This document shows, in pieces, positions 16,301-24,712 of a stretch of DNA of 64,000 nt. The notes below the pieces were generated by a model that saw only the letters and a list, made by a program, of their open reading frames with translations, did no database searches and was not told the origin of the DNA. Every line of letters begins with the position of its first letter. Position 1 is the stretch's first letter. Made by a program: the position numbers and the translations under genes. Source of the DNA: Mycolicibacterium palauense (lineage in GTDB: Bacteria; Actinomycetota; Actinomycetes; Mycobacteriales; Mycobacteriaceae); NCBI RefSeq assembly GCF_002592005.1, contig NZ_NVQF01000006.1, forward strand, positions 1 through 64,000, written 5' to 3'.

Positions 16301-17491
16301 TCAGTAGCTGCGGGGCAGGCCCAGCACGTGCTCTCCCAGGAAGTTCAGGATCATCTCCTGGCTGACCGGGGCGATCTTCATCAACCGCGATTCGCGGAAG
16401 TACCGCGAGACGTTGTACTCCTCGGCGTATCCCATGCCGCCGTGCAGCTGCAGGGCACGGTCGGCGGCGCCGAAGCCGGCGTCGGCGCACAGGTACTTGG
16501 CCGTGTTGGCCTCGCGGCCGCAGGGCCTGCCGTTGTCGTAGAGCCAGGTGGCCTTGCGCAGCACCAGTTCGGCGGCGTCCAGGCGGGCCAGCGAATCCGC
16601 GAGCGGGAACTGCAGGCCCTGGTTCATGCCGATGGGGCGGTTGAACACGTGGCGCTCGTTGCCGTACTTGACGGCCTTCTCCAGCGCCACCCGTCCGATG
16701 CCCAGCGCCTCGGCGGCGATCAGCATCCGCTCGGGGTTCAGCCCGTCCAGGATGTACTTGAACCCCTTGCCCTCCTCGCCGACCCGGTCTTCGACCGGGA
16801 CCATCAGGTCGTCGATGAACACCTCGTTCGAGCTGACGGCGTTGCGGCCCATCTTGTTGATCGGGCGGATGTCGACACGGTCGCGGTCGAGGTCGGTGAG
16901 GAAGAGCGTCATCCCGTCGGTCTTCTTGGCCCCCCTGGATTCGAGGTCGTCCAGCGACTCGGTGCGGGTCAGCAGCAGGATCTTCTCGGACTCCAGCGCC
17001 TTGGAGATCCACACCTTGCGGCCGTTGACGCGGTAGTGCTCGCCCTCCCGTTTGGCGAACGTGGTGATGCGCGAGGTGTCCAGTCCGGCACCGGGTTCGG
17101 TGACACCGAAGCACACGTGCAGGTCGCCGTCGACGATCCGGGGCAGCGTGCGCGCCTTGAGTTCGTCCGAGCCGTGTTTGACCACGGGTTGCATGCCGAA
17201 GATGGACAGGTGGATCGCGCTGGCGGCGTTCATGGCGCCGCCGGATCGGGCGACCTCCTCCAGCAGGAGCGTGGCCTCGGTGATGCCCAGGCCGTGACCG
17301 CCGTACTGTTCCGGGATCGTCATTCCGAGCCAGCCGCCCTTGGCGATGGCGTCGTAGAACTCCTGCGGGAACTCGTGGGCCTGGTCCTTCTGCATCCAGT
17401 AGTGGTCATCGAACTTCGACGCCAACTGCGCGACCGACTTGCGGATCAGTTCCTGATCCTCGGACAGCTCGAAGCTCATTCCGCCGGACAT
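16301..17491 (-). CDS. Acyl-CoA dehydrogenase
   Basis: 396 aa. FVTEP-type motif FGVTEPGAGLDTSRI, FAD-binding GRKVWISKA, and C-terminal LHGGMGYAEEYNVSRYFRES. The canonical YEGT region is replaced by IAPVSQEMILNFLG, so the catalytic base must be elsewhere (perhaps the AEEYN Glu). Divergent from the other dehydrogenases in the window. Second gene of the leftward operon beginning with the amidohydrolase. Confidence 0.88.
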   Translation of the reverse strand: MSGGMSFELSEDQELIRKSVAQLASKFDDHYWMQKDQAHEFPQEFYDAIAKGGWLGMTIPEQYGGHGLGITEATLLLEEVARSGGAMNAASAIHLSIFGMQPVVKHGSDELKARTLPRIVDGDLHVCFGVTEPGAGLDTSRITTFAKREGEHYRVNGRKVWISKALESEKILLLTRTESLDDLESRGAKKTDGMTLFLTDLDRDRVDIRPINKMGRNAVSSNEVFIDDLMVPVEDRVGEEGKGFKYILDGLNPERMLIAAEALGIGRVALEKAVKYGNERHVFNRPIGMNQGLQFPLADSLARLDAAELVLRKATWLYDNGRPCGREANTAKYLCADAGFGAADRALQLHGGMGYAEEYNVSRYFRESRLMKIAPVSQEMILNFLGEHVLGLPRSY

Positions 17492-17561
17492 GGGGCTCTC
17501 CTCAACTCACACGTTGCGCACCGGATGGGCGATGCCCACTCGGCCCGGTGTTCGACTGTCG

Positions 17562-18857
17562 TTACCGCGATCCCGCGATCTCCGTCGCTTTGGCGGCGAA
17601 GTCGCTGAAGCTCGCCTTCTCGCCGCTGCGTTCGTGGGACAACGCGCGGATCGACACGTCGTGGCCCTCGGCCGCCCGGCGCAGGGCGCCGACGGTGGCC
17701 TGCTCCTTCGGGACGTCCTTGAAGGGGTCGAAGTGGTAGAGCCGCATGGCGTTCTCGTGGGTGATCTTGTTGATCTCGTCGTCGGGAACCTCGTAGGTGT
17801 CGAACACCGCGGAGAGTTCCTCGGGCGCCCCCGGCCACATCGAGTCGCTGTGCGGGTAGTCCATCTCCCAGCAGATGTTGTCGATGCCGATCAGGTGGCG
17901 GTTCTTGACCCCGACCGGATCGGAGATGAAACAGGTCATGAAGTGCTCCCGGAACACCTCCGAGGGCAGCTTGCCGCCGAAATTCTGATGCGTCCACGTC
18001 GAGTGCATCTCATAGGTGCGGTCCACCCGGTCCAGGAAGTACGGGATCCAGCCCGTGCCGCCCTCGCTCAGGGCGATCTTGAGATCGGGATAGGCCTTGA
18101 TGGGCGCCGACCACAGCAGGTCGGCGGCGGCCTGGACGATGTTCATCGGCTGCAGTGTGATCATCACGTCCATCGGCGCGTCCGGGGCCGTGATGGCCAG
18201 CTTGCCCGACGAGCCGATGTGCACGTTCATCACCGTCTCGGTGTCCACCAGCGCATCCCACATCGGCTTCCAGTAGTCCAGGTCGTGGAACGACGGATAC
18301 CCCAGCGTCGACGGGTTCTCGGTGAACGTCAGCGAGTGCACGCCCTTGTCGGCGACCCGGCGGATCTCCTGTGCGCACAGCGCCGGATCCCAGATCGCCG
18401 GCAGCGCCATCGGGATGAACCGCCCGGGATTGCTGGCGCACCACTCGTCGATGTGCCAGTCGTTGTAGGCCTGCACCAGGGCCAGGGAGAACTCGGAGTC
18501 CTCGGTGGCGAACAGCCGCGCCGCGAACCCGGGGAACGACGGGAAGTTCATGGTGGCGAGCACGCCGCCGGCGTTCATGTCCTTGACCCGTTCGTCGGGG
18601 TCGTAGCAGCCCTTGCGGATCTCGTCGAGGCCCTGGGGTTCCAGGCCGTACTCCTCCTTGGGCCGGCCGGCCACTGCGTTGAGCGCCACGTTGGGGATCA
18701 CCACGTCGCGGAACTGCCAAGTGTCACTGCCGTCGGCGTTGTGCACCAGCCGCGGCGCCTCGTTGCGGTAACGCTCCGGCAGATGATTGACGAACATGTC
18801 CGGCGGCTCGATGATGTGATCATCCACGCTGATCAGAATCATGTCGTCTTTGTTCAT
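17562..18857 (-). CDS. Amidohydrolase (amidohydrolase-2 family)
   Basis: 431 aa from ATG 18857 (GGAAG five bases upstream). Metal-binding D-x-H in VDDHIIEPPDMF near the N-terminus, a His in MNVHIGSSG, and the late Asp in EMDYPHSDSMWP. The family includes metal-dependent decarboxylases (ACMSD-like) and hydrolases common in mycobacterial ring-degradation clusters. It is the first gene of the leftward operon. The reading frame stays open upstream through the 12-bp repeats, so a longer form cannot be excluded, but the ribosome site favours this start. Confidence 0.85.
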   Translation of the reverse strand: MNKDDMILISVDDHIIEPPDMFVNHLPERYRNEAPRLVHNADGSDTWQFRDVVIPNVALNAVAGRPKEEYGLEPQGLDEIRKGCYDPDERVKDMNAGGVLATMNFPSFPGFAARLFATEDSEFSLALVQAYNDWHIDEWCASNPGRFIPMALPAIWDPALCAQEIRRVADKGVHSLTFTENPSTLGYPSFHDLDYWKPMWDALVDTETVMNVHIGSSGKLAITAPDAPMDVMITLQPMNIVQAAADLLWSAPIKAYPDLKIALSEGGTGWIPYFLDRVDRTYEMHSTWTHQNFGGKLPSEVFREHFMTCFISDPVGVKNRHLIGIDNICWEMDYPHSDSMWPGAPEELSAVFDTYEVPDDEINKITHENAMRLYHFDPFKDVPKEQATVGALRRAAEGHDVSIRALSHERSGEKASFSDFAAKATEIAGSR

Positions 18858-18872
18858 GACACTTCCTTCCGT

Positions 18873-18908
18873 GTCCGCTTCGGGGTCCGCTTCGGGGTCC
18901 GCTTCGGA
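18873..18908. repeat. 12-bp tandem repeat upstream of the amidohydrolase
   Basis: GTCCGCTTCGGG occurs three times (last copy with one change). In the minus-strand frame of the amidohydrolase it would read Glu-Ala-Asp-Pro repeats, just before the assigned start. It is either leader sequence or a short N-terminal extension. Confidence 0.75.
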
Positions 18909-19191
18909 GTCCACCTTCGGAGTGACTCCGGATGTCCGGCGGAGGTGGCACCTCCGCGCAACCATCGCCGAGCGTGGCGGCAACCCGGCGCCCCACGTGC
19001 GCTCAACGCGTTCTCCCAACTAGGAAACTAGCTTCTCACTTCGCGAGAATCAACATGCGGAATGGTCGAGCCGACCCGCGTTGCGCACGTCTGCGCTGGT
19101 CGAGGAGGAATTGTCGACGGGCCTCCCGCGGCCGCTCCGAACTTTGACGTTGACCAAACGCCAAGTTCGTGGAAATCTGTTATCCGGATAT

Positions 19192-19206
19192 GAGAATATG
19201 ATTCTC
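19192..19206. promoter_or_regulatory. GAGAAT-N3-ATTCTC operator, site A
   Basis: GAGAAT ATG ATTCTC: perfect 6-bp arms. It is upstream of the Rieske oxygenase operon (start 19361) and within the divergent region. The same dyad occurs at 26998, 28824, 34178 and 39848, indicating one regulator for several catabolic operons. Confidence 0.7.
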
Positions 19207-19360
19207 GTGAGTGAGAGGGCAGCGATGTCAGCAGGATCCCGGCCAACCCCGTGGCCGAGCGTCCTGCCACTCACCGGGCATCTCCGCCAGACCTTCCGCA
19301 CAGCGGAAGCACCGAACCAACCGGCCACCGGACCGGCGACAACACAGAGAGGGTAGAGCG

Positions 19361-20704
19361 TTGGCATTTTTCCCCAAGCCGGCCGCGGGCAGCTGGACCG
19401 AAAACTGGCCCGAGCTCGGCACCGCGCCCGTCGATTACACCGACTCCATCGACCCGGAGCAGTGGAAACTCGAACAACAGGCCATCTTCAAGAAGTGCTG
19501 GCTCAACGTCGGGCGCGTCGAGCGCCTGCCGAAGAAGGGCAGCTACTTCACCAAGGAGATGCCGTCCGCGGGCCCCGGCGTGTCGGTGATCATCGTCAAA
19601 GACACCGAGAACGAGATCCGCGCCTTCTACAACCTGTGCCGGCACCGCGGCAACAAGCTGGTGTGGAACGACTACCCGGGCGAGGAGGTGTCGGGCACGT
19701 GCCGCCAGTTCACCTGCAAGTACCACGCCTGGCGGTACTCCCTGAAGGGCGATCTGACGTTCATCCAGCAGGAGGACGAGTTCTTCGACGTCGACAAGAA
19801 GGACTACGGCCTGGTGCCGGTCCGCTGTGAGGTCTGGGAAGGCTTCATCTTCATCAACTTCGACCCCGACGCCGAGCCGCTCGTGGACTACCTGGGCGAC
19901 TTCGGCAAGGGCCTGGAGGGCTATCCCTTCCACGAGATGACCGAGACCTACTCCTACCGCGCCGAGGTCAACTCCAACTGGAAGTTGTTCATCGACGCCT
20001 TCGTCGAGTTCTACCACGCGCCGATCCTGCACATGAAGCAGGCGGTCAAGGAGGAGGCCGACAAGCTCGCCGGGTACGGCTTCGAGGCGCTGCACTACGA
20101 CATCAAGGGCCAGCACTCGATGATCTCGTCCTGGGGCGGCATGAGTCCGCCGAAGGACGAGAGCATGGTCAAGCCCATTGAGCGGGTGCTGCACAGCGGC
20201 CTGTTCGGGCCATGGGACCGGCCGAAGATCAAGGGCATTCTGCCCGACGAGCTGCCGCCGGCGGTCAACCCGTCGCGCCACCACGCCTGGGGCCAGGACT
20301 CCTTCGAGTTCTTCCCCAACATGACCCTGCTGCTGTGGGCGCCGGGCTGGTACCTGACCTACCACTACTGGCCCACGGATGTGGACAAGCACATCTTCGA
20401 GTGCACGCTGTACTTCGTGCCCGCCACCAACACCCGTGAGCGCCTCGCCCACGAGCTGGCGGCGGTGACGTTCAAGGAGTACGCGTTCCAGGACGCCAAC
20501 ACCCTGGAGGCCACCCAGACCCAGATCGGCACCCGGGTGGTCACCGACTTCCCGCTGTGCGACCAGGAGATCCTGCTGCGCCACCTGCACAAGACCGCAC
20601 ACGACTACGTCGACGCGTACAAGAAGGAAAAGGGTTTGGAGAACGGCGGGTCCGCCAACGGCCACGCCGCCTCGACGACCGAGAAGGACTCGATCAATGC
20701 CTAA
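19361..20704 (+). CDS. Rieske non-heme iron oxygenase, alpha subunit
   Basis: 447 aa from TTG 19361 (AGAGAGGG seven bases upstream; no in-frame ATG fits). Rieske ligands C93-R-H95 and C119-K-Y-H122; mononuclear iron ligands in EFYHAPILH (H219, H224) with an Asp a few residues earlier. A typical RHO alpha subunit with N-terminal Rieske domain and C-terminal catalytic domain. It hydroxylates or demethylates a ring substrate with electrons from a reductase/ferredoxin; the plant-type ferredoxin at 34228 or the redox operon at 2123-3741 could supply them. It overlaps the next small gene by 8 bp. Confidence 0.9.
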   Translation: MAFFPKPAAGSWTENWPELGTAPVDYTDSIDPEQWKLEQQAIFKKCWLNVGRVERLPKKGSYFTKEMPSAGPGVSVIIVKDTENEIRAFYNLCRHRGNKLVWNDYPGEEVSGTCRQFTCKYHAWRYSLKGDLTFIQQEDEFFDVDKKDYGLVPVRCEVWEGFIFINFDPDAEPLVDYLGDFGKGLEGYPFHEMTETYSYRAEVNSNWKLFIDAFVEFYHAPILHMKQAVKEEADKLAGYGFEALHYDIKGQHSMISSWGGMSPPKDESMVKPIERVLHSGLFGPWDRPKIKGILPDELPPAVNPSRHHAWGQDSFEFFPNMTLLLWAPGWYLTYHYWPTDVDKHIFECTLYFVPATNTRERLAHELAAVTFKEYAFQDANTLEATQTQIGTRVVTDFPLCDQEILLRHLHKTAHDYVDAYKKEKGLENGGSANGHAASTTEKDSINA

Positions 20705-21026
20705 GCTGCCGGAGGAATTCGCCGACCTGGAACCGTTCACCGACTGGTGCCTGCCCAACGAGCCCGACCGCTACGCGAAGCGGTTGTCCTCCACGATGGC
20801 CGAGATGCAGGAGTTCTACGACGCCGCGTTCCCGCGCCTGGACGCGGTCATGGAGTACTGCGACGCCCGGTTCCCGCTGAACGGAATGCCCGATGACGCC
20901 AAGGCACTCATCCACATGATGCAGTCACTGGTCACCGTGTCGTTCCCGATCGAGGTGTGGAAACAGCCGCGGGTTCTCGACAGTGGCGCCGCCTACGTCG
21001 AATGCGTCAAGGAGCCGGTGGTCTAG
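20697..21026 (+). CDS. Small conserved protein adjacent to Rieske oxygenase
   Basis: 109 aa, ATG 20697, overlapping the oxygenase end by 8 bp and ending in TAG that shares a base with the next GTG. Acidic, helical-looking (FADLEPFTDWCLPNEPDRY), no transmembrane segment, no cluster-binding motif. It is too short for a classical oxygenase beta subunit (~160-180 aa). Tight coupling implies a dedicated partner of the oxygenase or of the following amidohydrolase. Function not recognised. Confidence 0.7.
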   Translation: MPKLPEEFADLEPFTDWCLPNEPDRYAKRLSSTMAEMQEFYDAAFPRLDAVMEYCDARFPLNGMPDDAKALIHMMQSLVTVSFPIEVWKQPRVLDSGAAYVECVKEPVV

Positions 21027-22255
21027 TGCCTCTGACCCTCAAGGCTGCGGGTCTGGTCGATGTCGACGCGGGCGAGCTCGTCCGGCCCGGGATCGTCAAG
21101 GTCGACGGCGATCGCATCGTCGGGATCGGCGGGTCCCCCGAGGGAGAGGTGATCGATCTCGGCGACGCGGTCCTGCTCCCCGGCCTGATGGACATGGAGG
21201 TCAACCTGCTCATGGGCGGCCGGGGCGAGAACCCCGGCCTGTCCCAAGTCCAGGACGACCCGGCGACCCGGGTGCTGCGTGCGGTGGGCAATGCCCGCCG
21301 CACGCTACGCGCCGGCTTCACCACCGTGCGCAATCTGGGGCTGTTCGTCAAGACCGGCGGATATCTGCTGGACGTGGCGCTGGCCAAGGCCATCGACGCC
21401 GGCTGGATCGACGGCCCCCGCATCGTGCCCGCGGGTCACGCGATCACCCCGACCGGTGGCCACCTCGACCCGAGCATGTTCGCCGCGTTCATGCCGGGCG
21501 TGCTGGAACTGACCGTCGAGGAGGGCATCGCCAACGGGGTCGACGAGATCCGCAAGTCCGTGCGCTATCAGATCAAGCACGGCGCCCAGCTGATCAAGGT
21601 GTGCTGCTCCGGGGGCGTGATGTCGCTGACCGGCGAGGCCGGGGCGCAACACTATTCGGACGAGGAGCTGCGGGTCATCGTCGACGAGGCGCACCGGCGT
21701 GGGCTGCGGGTGGCCGCCCACACCCACGGGGCCGACGCGGTCAAACATGCGGTGGACTGCGGCATCGACTGCATCGAGCACGGCTTCCTGATGGACGACG
21801 AAGCCATCCAGATGCTGGTCGACAACGACCGCTTCCTGGTCACGACGCGCCGGCTGGCGCAGGCCATGGATGTGTCCAAGGCGCCGAAGGTCCTGCAGGA
21901 CAAGGCCGCCGAGATGTTCCCCAAGGCGGAGACCTCCCTCCGCGCGGCCTACGAGGCGGGGGTGAAGATCGCCGTCGGCACCGACGCCCCGGCCATCCCG
22001 CACGGCAAGAACGCCGACGAACTGGTCACGCTGGTGGAATGGGGCATGCCGCCGGCGGCGGTGTTGCGCGCGGCGACGGTGGTGGCCGCCGACCTGATCA
22101 ACGTCGGCGACCGCGGCCGGCTCGCCGAGGGCCAGGTCGCCGACATCATCGCCGTGCCCGGCAACCCCCTCCAGGACATCGCCGTTACACGGGATGTCAC
22201 ATTTGTAATGAAGGGAGGTAAGGTCTTCCGCAATGAGCATGCCAACACGAACTGA
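21026..22255 (+). CDS. Amidohydrolase-1 family protein with altered HxH motif
   Basis: 409 aa from GTG 21026 (one-base overlap). The imidazolonepropionase/prolidase-like fold is clear: LLPGLMD at 50-56, the lysine region LIKVCCSGG, HTHG, IEHG and GTDAP. The metal-binding HxH that normally follows PGLxD is D56-M-E58-V-N60, so both His are replaced, while the later His/Lys/Asp ligands remain. It is either a mononuclear-metal enzyme or one that has lost hydrolase chemistry. It lies between the oxygenase partner and a SnoaL-like protein. Confidence 0.82.
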   Translation: MPLTLKAAGLVDVDAGELVRPGIVKVDGDRIVGIGGSPEGEVIDLGDAVLLPGLMDMEVNLLMGGRGENPGLSQVQDDPATRVLRAVGNARRTLRAGFTTVRNLGLFVKTGGYLLDVALAKAIDAGWIDGPRIVPAGHAITPTGGHLDPSMFAAFMPGVLELTVEEGIANGVDEIRKSVRYQIKHGAQLIKVCCSGGVMSLTGEAGAQHYSDEELRVIVDEAHRRGLRVAAHTHGADAVKHAVDCGIDCIEHGFLMDDEAIQMLVDNDRFLVTTRRLAQAMDVSKAPKVLQDKAAEMFPKAETSLRAAYEAGVKIAVGTDAPAIPHGKNADELVTLVEWGMPPAAVLRAATVVAADLINVGDRGRLAEGQVADIIAVPGNPLQDIAVTRDVTFVMKGGKVFRNEHANTN

Positions 22256-22667
22256 CGACCTGGTCGAGATCCAGCAGCTGCTGGCCAAGTACGCCGTCAC
22301 CATCACCCAGGGTGACATCGACGGCCTGATCAGTGTCTTCACCCCGGACGGTACCTACAGCGCGTTCGGCGAGACCTACACGCTCAACCGCTTCCCCGTT
22401 CTGGTCGACGCCGCGCCCAAGGGCCTGTTCATGACCGGCACCGCGCTGGTGGACCTGGTCGAGGGCGCCGACACCGCGACCGGCACGCAGCCGCTGTGCT
22501 TCATCGAGCACTCCAAGCACGACATGCGCATCGGCTACTACCGCGACACCTATGTGCGCACCGGTGAGGGCTGGCGGCTGAAAACGCGCGCGATGACCTT
22601 CATCCGGCGCAGTGGCGACCACGATCACGGTCGCCCGCACGCGATCGGCAGGCCCGAAGCAGGATGA
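22233..22667 (+). CDS. SnoaL-like / NTF2-fold protein
   Basis: 144 aa, ATG 22233, overlapping the amidohydrolase by 23 bp; the strong GGGAGG at ~22213 serves it or ATG 22239. The fold is suggested by EIQQLLAKYAVTITQGDIDGLISVFTPDGTY and the terminal GEGWRLKTRAMTFIRR, typical of the SnoaL_4 family. Members act as dehydratases, isomerases or small-molecule binding proteins and are common in steroid/aromatic clusters. It overlaps the next dehydrogenase by ATGA. Confidence 0.82.
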   Translation: MSMPTRTDDLVEIQQLLAKYAVTITQGDIDGLISVFTPDGTYSAFGETYTLNRFPVLVDAAPKGLFMTGTALVDLVEGADTATGTQPLCFIEHSKHDMRIGYYRDTYVRTGEGWRLKTRAMTFIRRSGDHDHGRPHAIGRPEAG

Positions 22668-23803
22668 CCGCACCGCACCAACCCCACGAACCCCACGAAC
22701 CCGAAGCCTTCCGGACGGCCCTGCGGGCCTGGCTCGACGAGAACGACCTGTCCCCGGGAGACGACCACTCGCTGCAGGGACAGATGGCCCAGTTCGCCCG
22801 CGTGCAGCGGGCGCTCTACGACGCGGGGTGGAGCCGCTACGGCTGGCCCGAGCACGCCGGTGGGCTGGGCGGCCCGCCGATCCTGCGGGCCATCGTCGGC
22901 GAGGAGGTGGTGGGGCGCCGGCTGGCCGAGCCCGGACCGTACTCGATGCTCGAGGTGCTGGCCCCGACCATGATCGACTACGCGCCCACCGACCTGGCCG
23001 CCGAGATGGTGCCGAGGCTGCTCAGCGGCGAAGAGCAATGGTGCCAGGGGTTTTCCGAGCCGGGCTCGGGCAGCGACCTGGCGTCGTTGACGACACGCGC
23101 CGTGCGGGACGGCGACCGCTGGATCATCAACGGCCAGAAGGTGTGGACCAGCTTCGCGCAGTACTCGCACCGGTGCATCCTGCTGACCCGCACCGGCGAC
23201 GCGGACACCCCGAACCACGAGGCCATCACCGCGTTCTTCGTCGACACCGACACCCCGGGGATCACGGTGCGCCCCCTGCAGACGATGCACGGGGTGGACG
23301 AGTTCTGCGAGGTCTACTTCGACGACGTGGCCGTCGAGTCCACACGCATGCTTGGCAGGCCCGGAGACGGCTGGCAGCTGGCGATGGATCTGCTTCCGTT
23401 CGAACGCTCGACCTGTTTCTGGCAGCGCATCGCCTACCTGTACTCCCGGTTCGACGCGCTGATCGGGGAGGTCAAGGCGGACGGCCAGGCCGTCGACGCC
23501 GACCTGGGGGCGGCGTACCTGGCCCTGCACACCCTGCGCTGCCGATCCCGCGCCACCCAGCACCGGCTGGCCGAGGGCCACCGGCTGGGCGCGGACACCT
23601 CGATCGACAAGGTGCTGCTGGCCGGCGCCGAACAGCAGCTCTACGACGCCGCGCGGAACCTGATGCCCGGCACCATCGAGCTCGAGGACACCGACTGGCG
23701 CACGGAGTACCTGTATTCGCGGGCGGCCACCATCTACGGCGGCACGGCCGAGGTGCAGCGCAACATCATCGCCCGCCGCCTGCTGGACCTCGGAAAGGAG
23801 TGA
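22664..23803 (+). CDS. Acyl-CoA dehydrogenase, larger subunit of a heteromeric pair
   Basis: 379 aa, ATG 22664 in ATGA overlap. GFSEPGSGSDLASL, NGQKVWTS, and C-terminal IYGGTAEVQRNIIARRLL; the canonical catalytic Glu position is Gly (YGGT). The start (HEPHEPE) bears 9-bp repeats. It is followed by a short divergent dehydrogenase (23807), the arrangement of mycobacterial alpha2beta2 FadE enzymes that act on ring-containing or CoA-linked steroid side chains. Confidence 0.88.
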   Translation: MTAPHQPHEPHEPEAFRTALRAWLDENDLSPGDDHSLQGQMAQFARVQRALYDAGWSRYGWPEHAGGLGGPPILRAIVGEEVVGRRLAEPGPYSMLEVLAPTMIDYAPTDLAAEMVPRLLSGEEQWCQGFSEPGSGSDLASLTTRAVRDGDRWIINGQKVWTSFAQYSHRCILLTRTGDADTPNHEAITAFFVDTDTPGITVRPLQTMHGVDEFCEVYFDDVAVESTRMLGRPGDGWQLAMDLLPFERSTCFWQRIAYLYSRFDALIGEVKADGQAVDADLGAAYLALHTLRCRSRATQHRLAEGHRLGADTSIDKVLLAGAEQQLYDAARNLMPGTIELEDTDWRTEYLYSRAATIYGGTAEVQRNIIARRLLDLGKE

Positions 23804-23806
23804 CGG

Positions 23807-24595
23807 GTGGACACCGACTCGCTCGACCTGCTCGAAGACGGCCTGCGCAAATCCATGCTGGCGGCCTCCGGCGCCGAGCTGGACTCCGCACTGGCCGACC
23901 TGGGCTGGGCCGACATGCTCTCCGACATCCCCGACGCGGCGATACCCCTGGTCTTTCGCCTGCTGGGCGAGACGGGTTCACACGCCTCGGTGCTCAACGA
24001 CGTGATCCTGGAGACCATCGGCGGCCTGCCGGGCGGAACCCCGCCCATGCCGTATGCCGGTGGCAACTGGGTGGTCTGGAGCCGCTCGCCGGTGGCGGAT
24101 CCGACGCTGGGCGGGCTGCCCCTGCACCGGGTGCCCGACGGTGAGACGATGCGCCTGGGCGAGGCCCGCCGGGCGGTGGGCTGGTGGCTGGTCGGCTCGG
24201 CTAGGGCGATGTTGTCCCTGGCCCGCCGGCACGCGCTGGACCGTGTCCAGTTCGGCAAGCCGATCGCGGGTTTCCAGGCCGTCCGGCACCGGCTGGCCGA
24301 AACGCTGGTGGCCATCGAGGGGGCCGAGGCGACGCTGGGCCTGCCCGGGACGGAGAGCCCGGACCTGACCGCGATGCTGGCCAAGGCCGCCGCGGGCAAG
24401 GCCGCGCTGACCGCGGCCAAGCACTGCCAGCAGGTGCTGGGGGGCATCGGCTTCACCGCCGAGCACGACCTGCAACACCACGTGAAGCGGGCCCTGGTGC
24501 TCGACGGATTGCTCGGCAGCTCACGCGAACTCACCCGCAAGGCCGGGGCGGGGCTGCGGGCCCGCGGCTCGGCCCCGCGGCTGGCTCAGCTCTGA
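23807..24595 (+). CDS. Acyl-CoA dehydrogenase-like, smaller subunit
   Basis: 262 aa from GTG 23807 (GGAAAGGAG ten bases upstream), about 120 residues shorter than usual. The N-terminal and middle domains are reduced. The C-terminal helical domain is kept: RHALDRVQFGKPIAGFQAVRH supplies the FAD-contacting Arg, followed by LGGIGFTAEHDLQHHVKRAL. Expected to form a heterotetramer with the upstream subunit. Confidence 0.85.
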   Translation: MDTDSLDLLEDGLRKSMLAASGAELDSALADLGWADMLSDIPDAAIPLVFRLLGETGSHASVLNDVILETIGGLPGGTPPMPYAGGNWVVWSRSPVADPTLGGLPLHRVPDGETMRLGEARRAVGWWLVGSARAMLSLARRHALDRVQFGKPIAGFQAVRHRLAETLVAIEGAEATLGLPGTESPDLTAMLAKAAAGKAALTAAKHCQQVLGGIGFTAEHDLQHHVKRALVLDGLLGSSRELTRKAGAGLRARGSAPRLAQL

Positions 24596-24687
24596 ATCTC
24601 ACCCCCACGAGCGCTCACTGAGGTACGAGAACCCGCCCGGGACACGTACCTGGTGGAGCGTTCGCGCGCGGGTCGGGGCCGTCCCGC

Positions 24688-24712
24688 CCCCGCGGCTGGC
24701 TCAGCCGCGGGG
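24688..24712. terminator. Hairpin overlapping the end of the leftward dehydrogenase
   Basis: CCCCGCGGCTG, loop GCT, CAGCCGCGGGG: an 11-bp perfect stem covering the last codons and stop of the gene ending at 24701, between convergent operons. It could stop transcription from both sides. Confidence 0.5.

Larger units (their letters stand above)
18858..19360. promoter_or_regulatory. 503-bp divergent control region
   Basis: It separates the leftward amidohydrolase operon from the rightward Rieske oxygenase operon. It holds 12-bp repeats (18873-18908), the palindrome CTAGGAAACTAG near 19019, an inverted pair TTCTC/GAGAA at 19033-19049, and the strong dyad at 19192-19206. The relative AT-richness around 19180-19210 fits a promoter. 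No gene is seen here. Confidence 0.6.
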
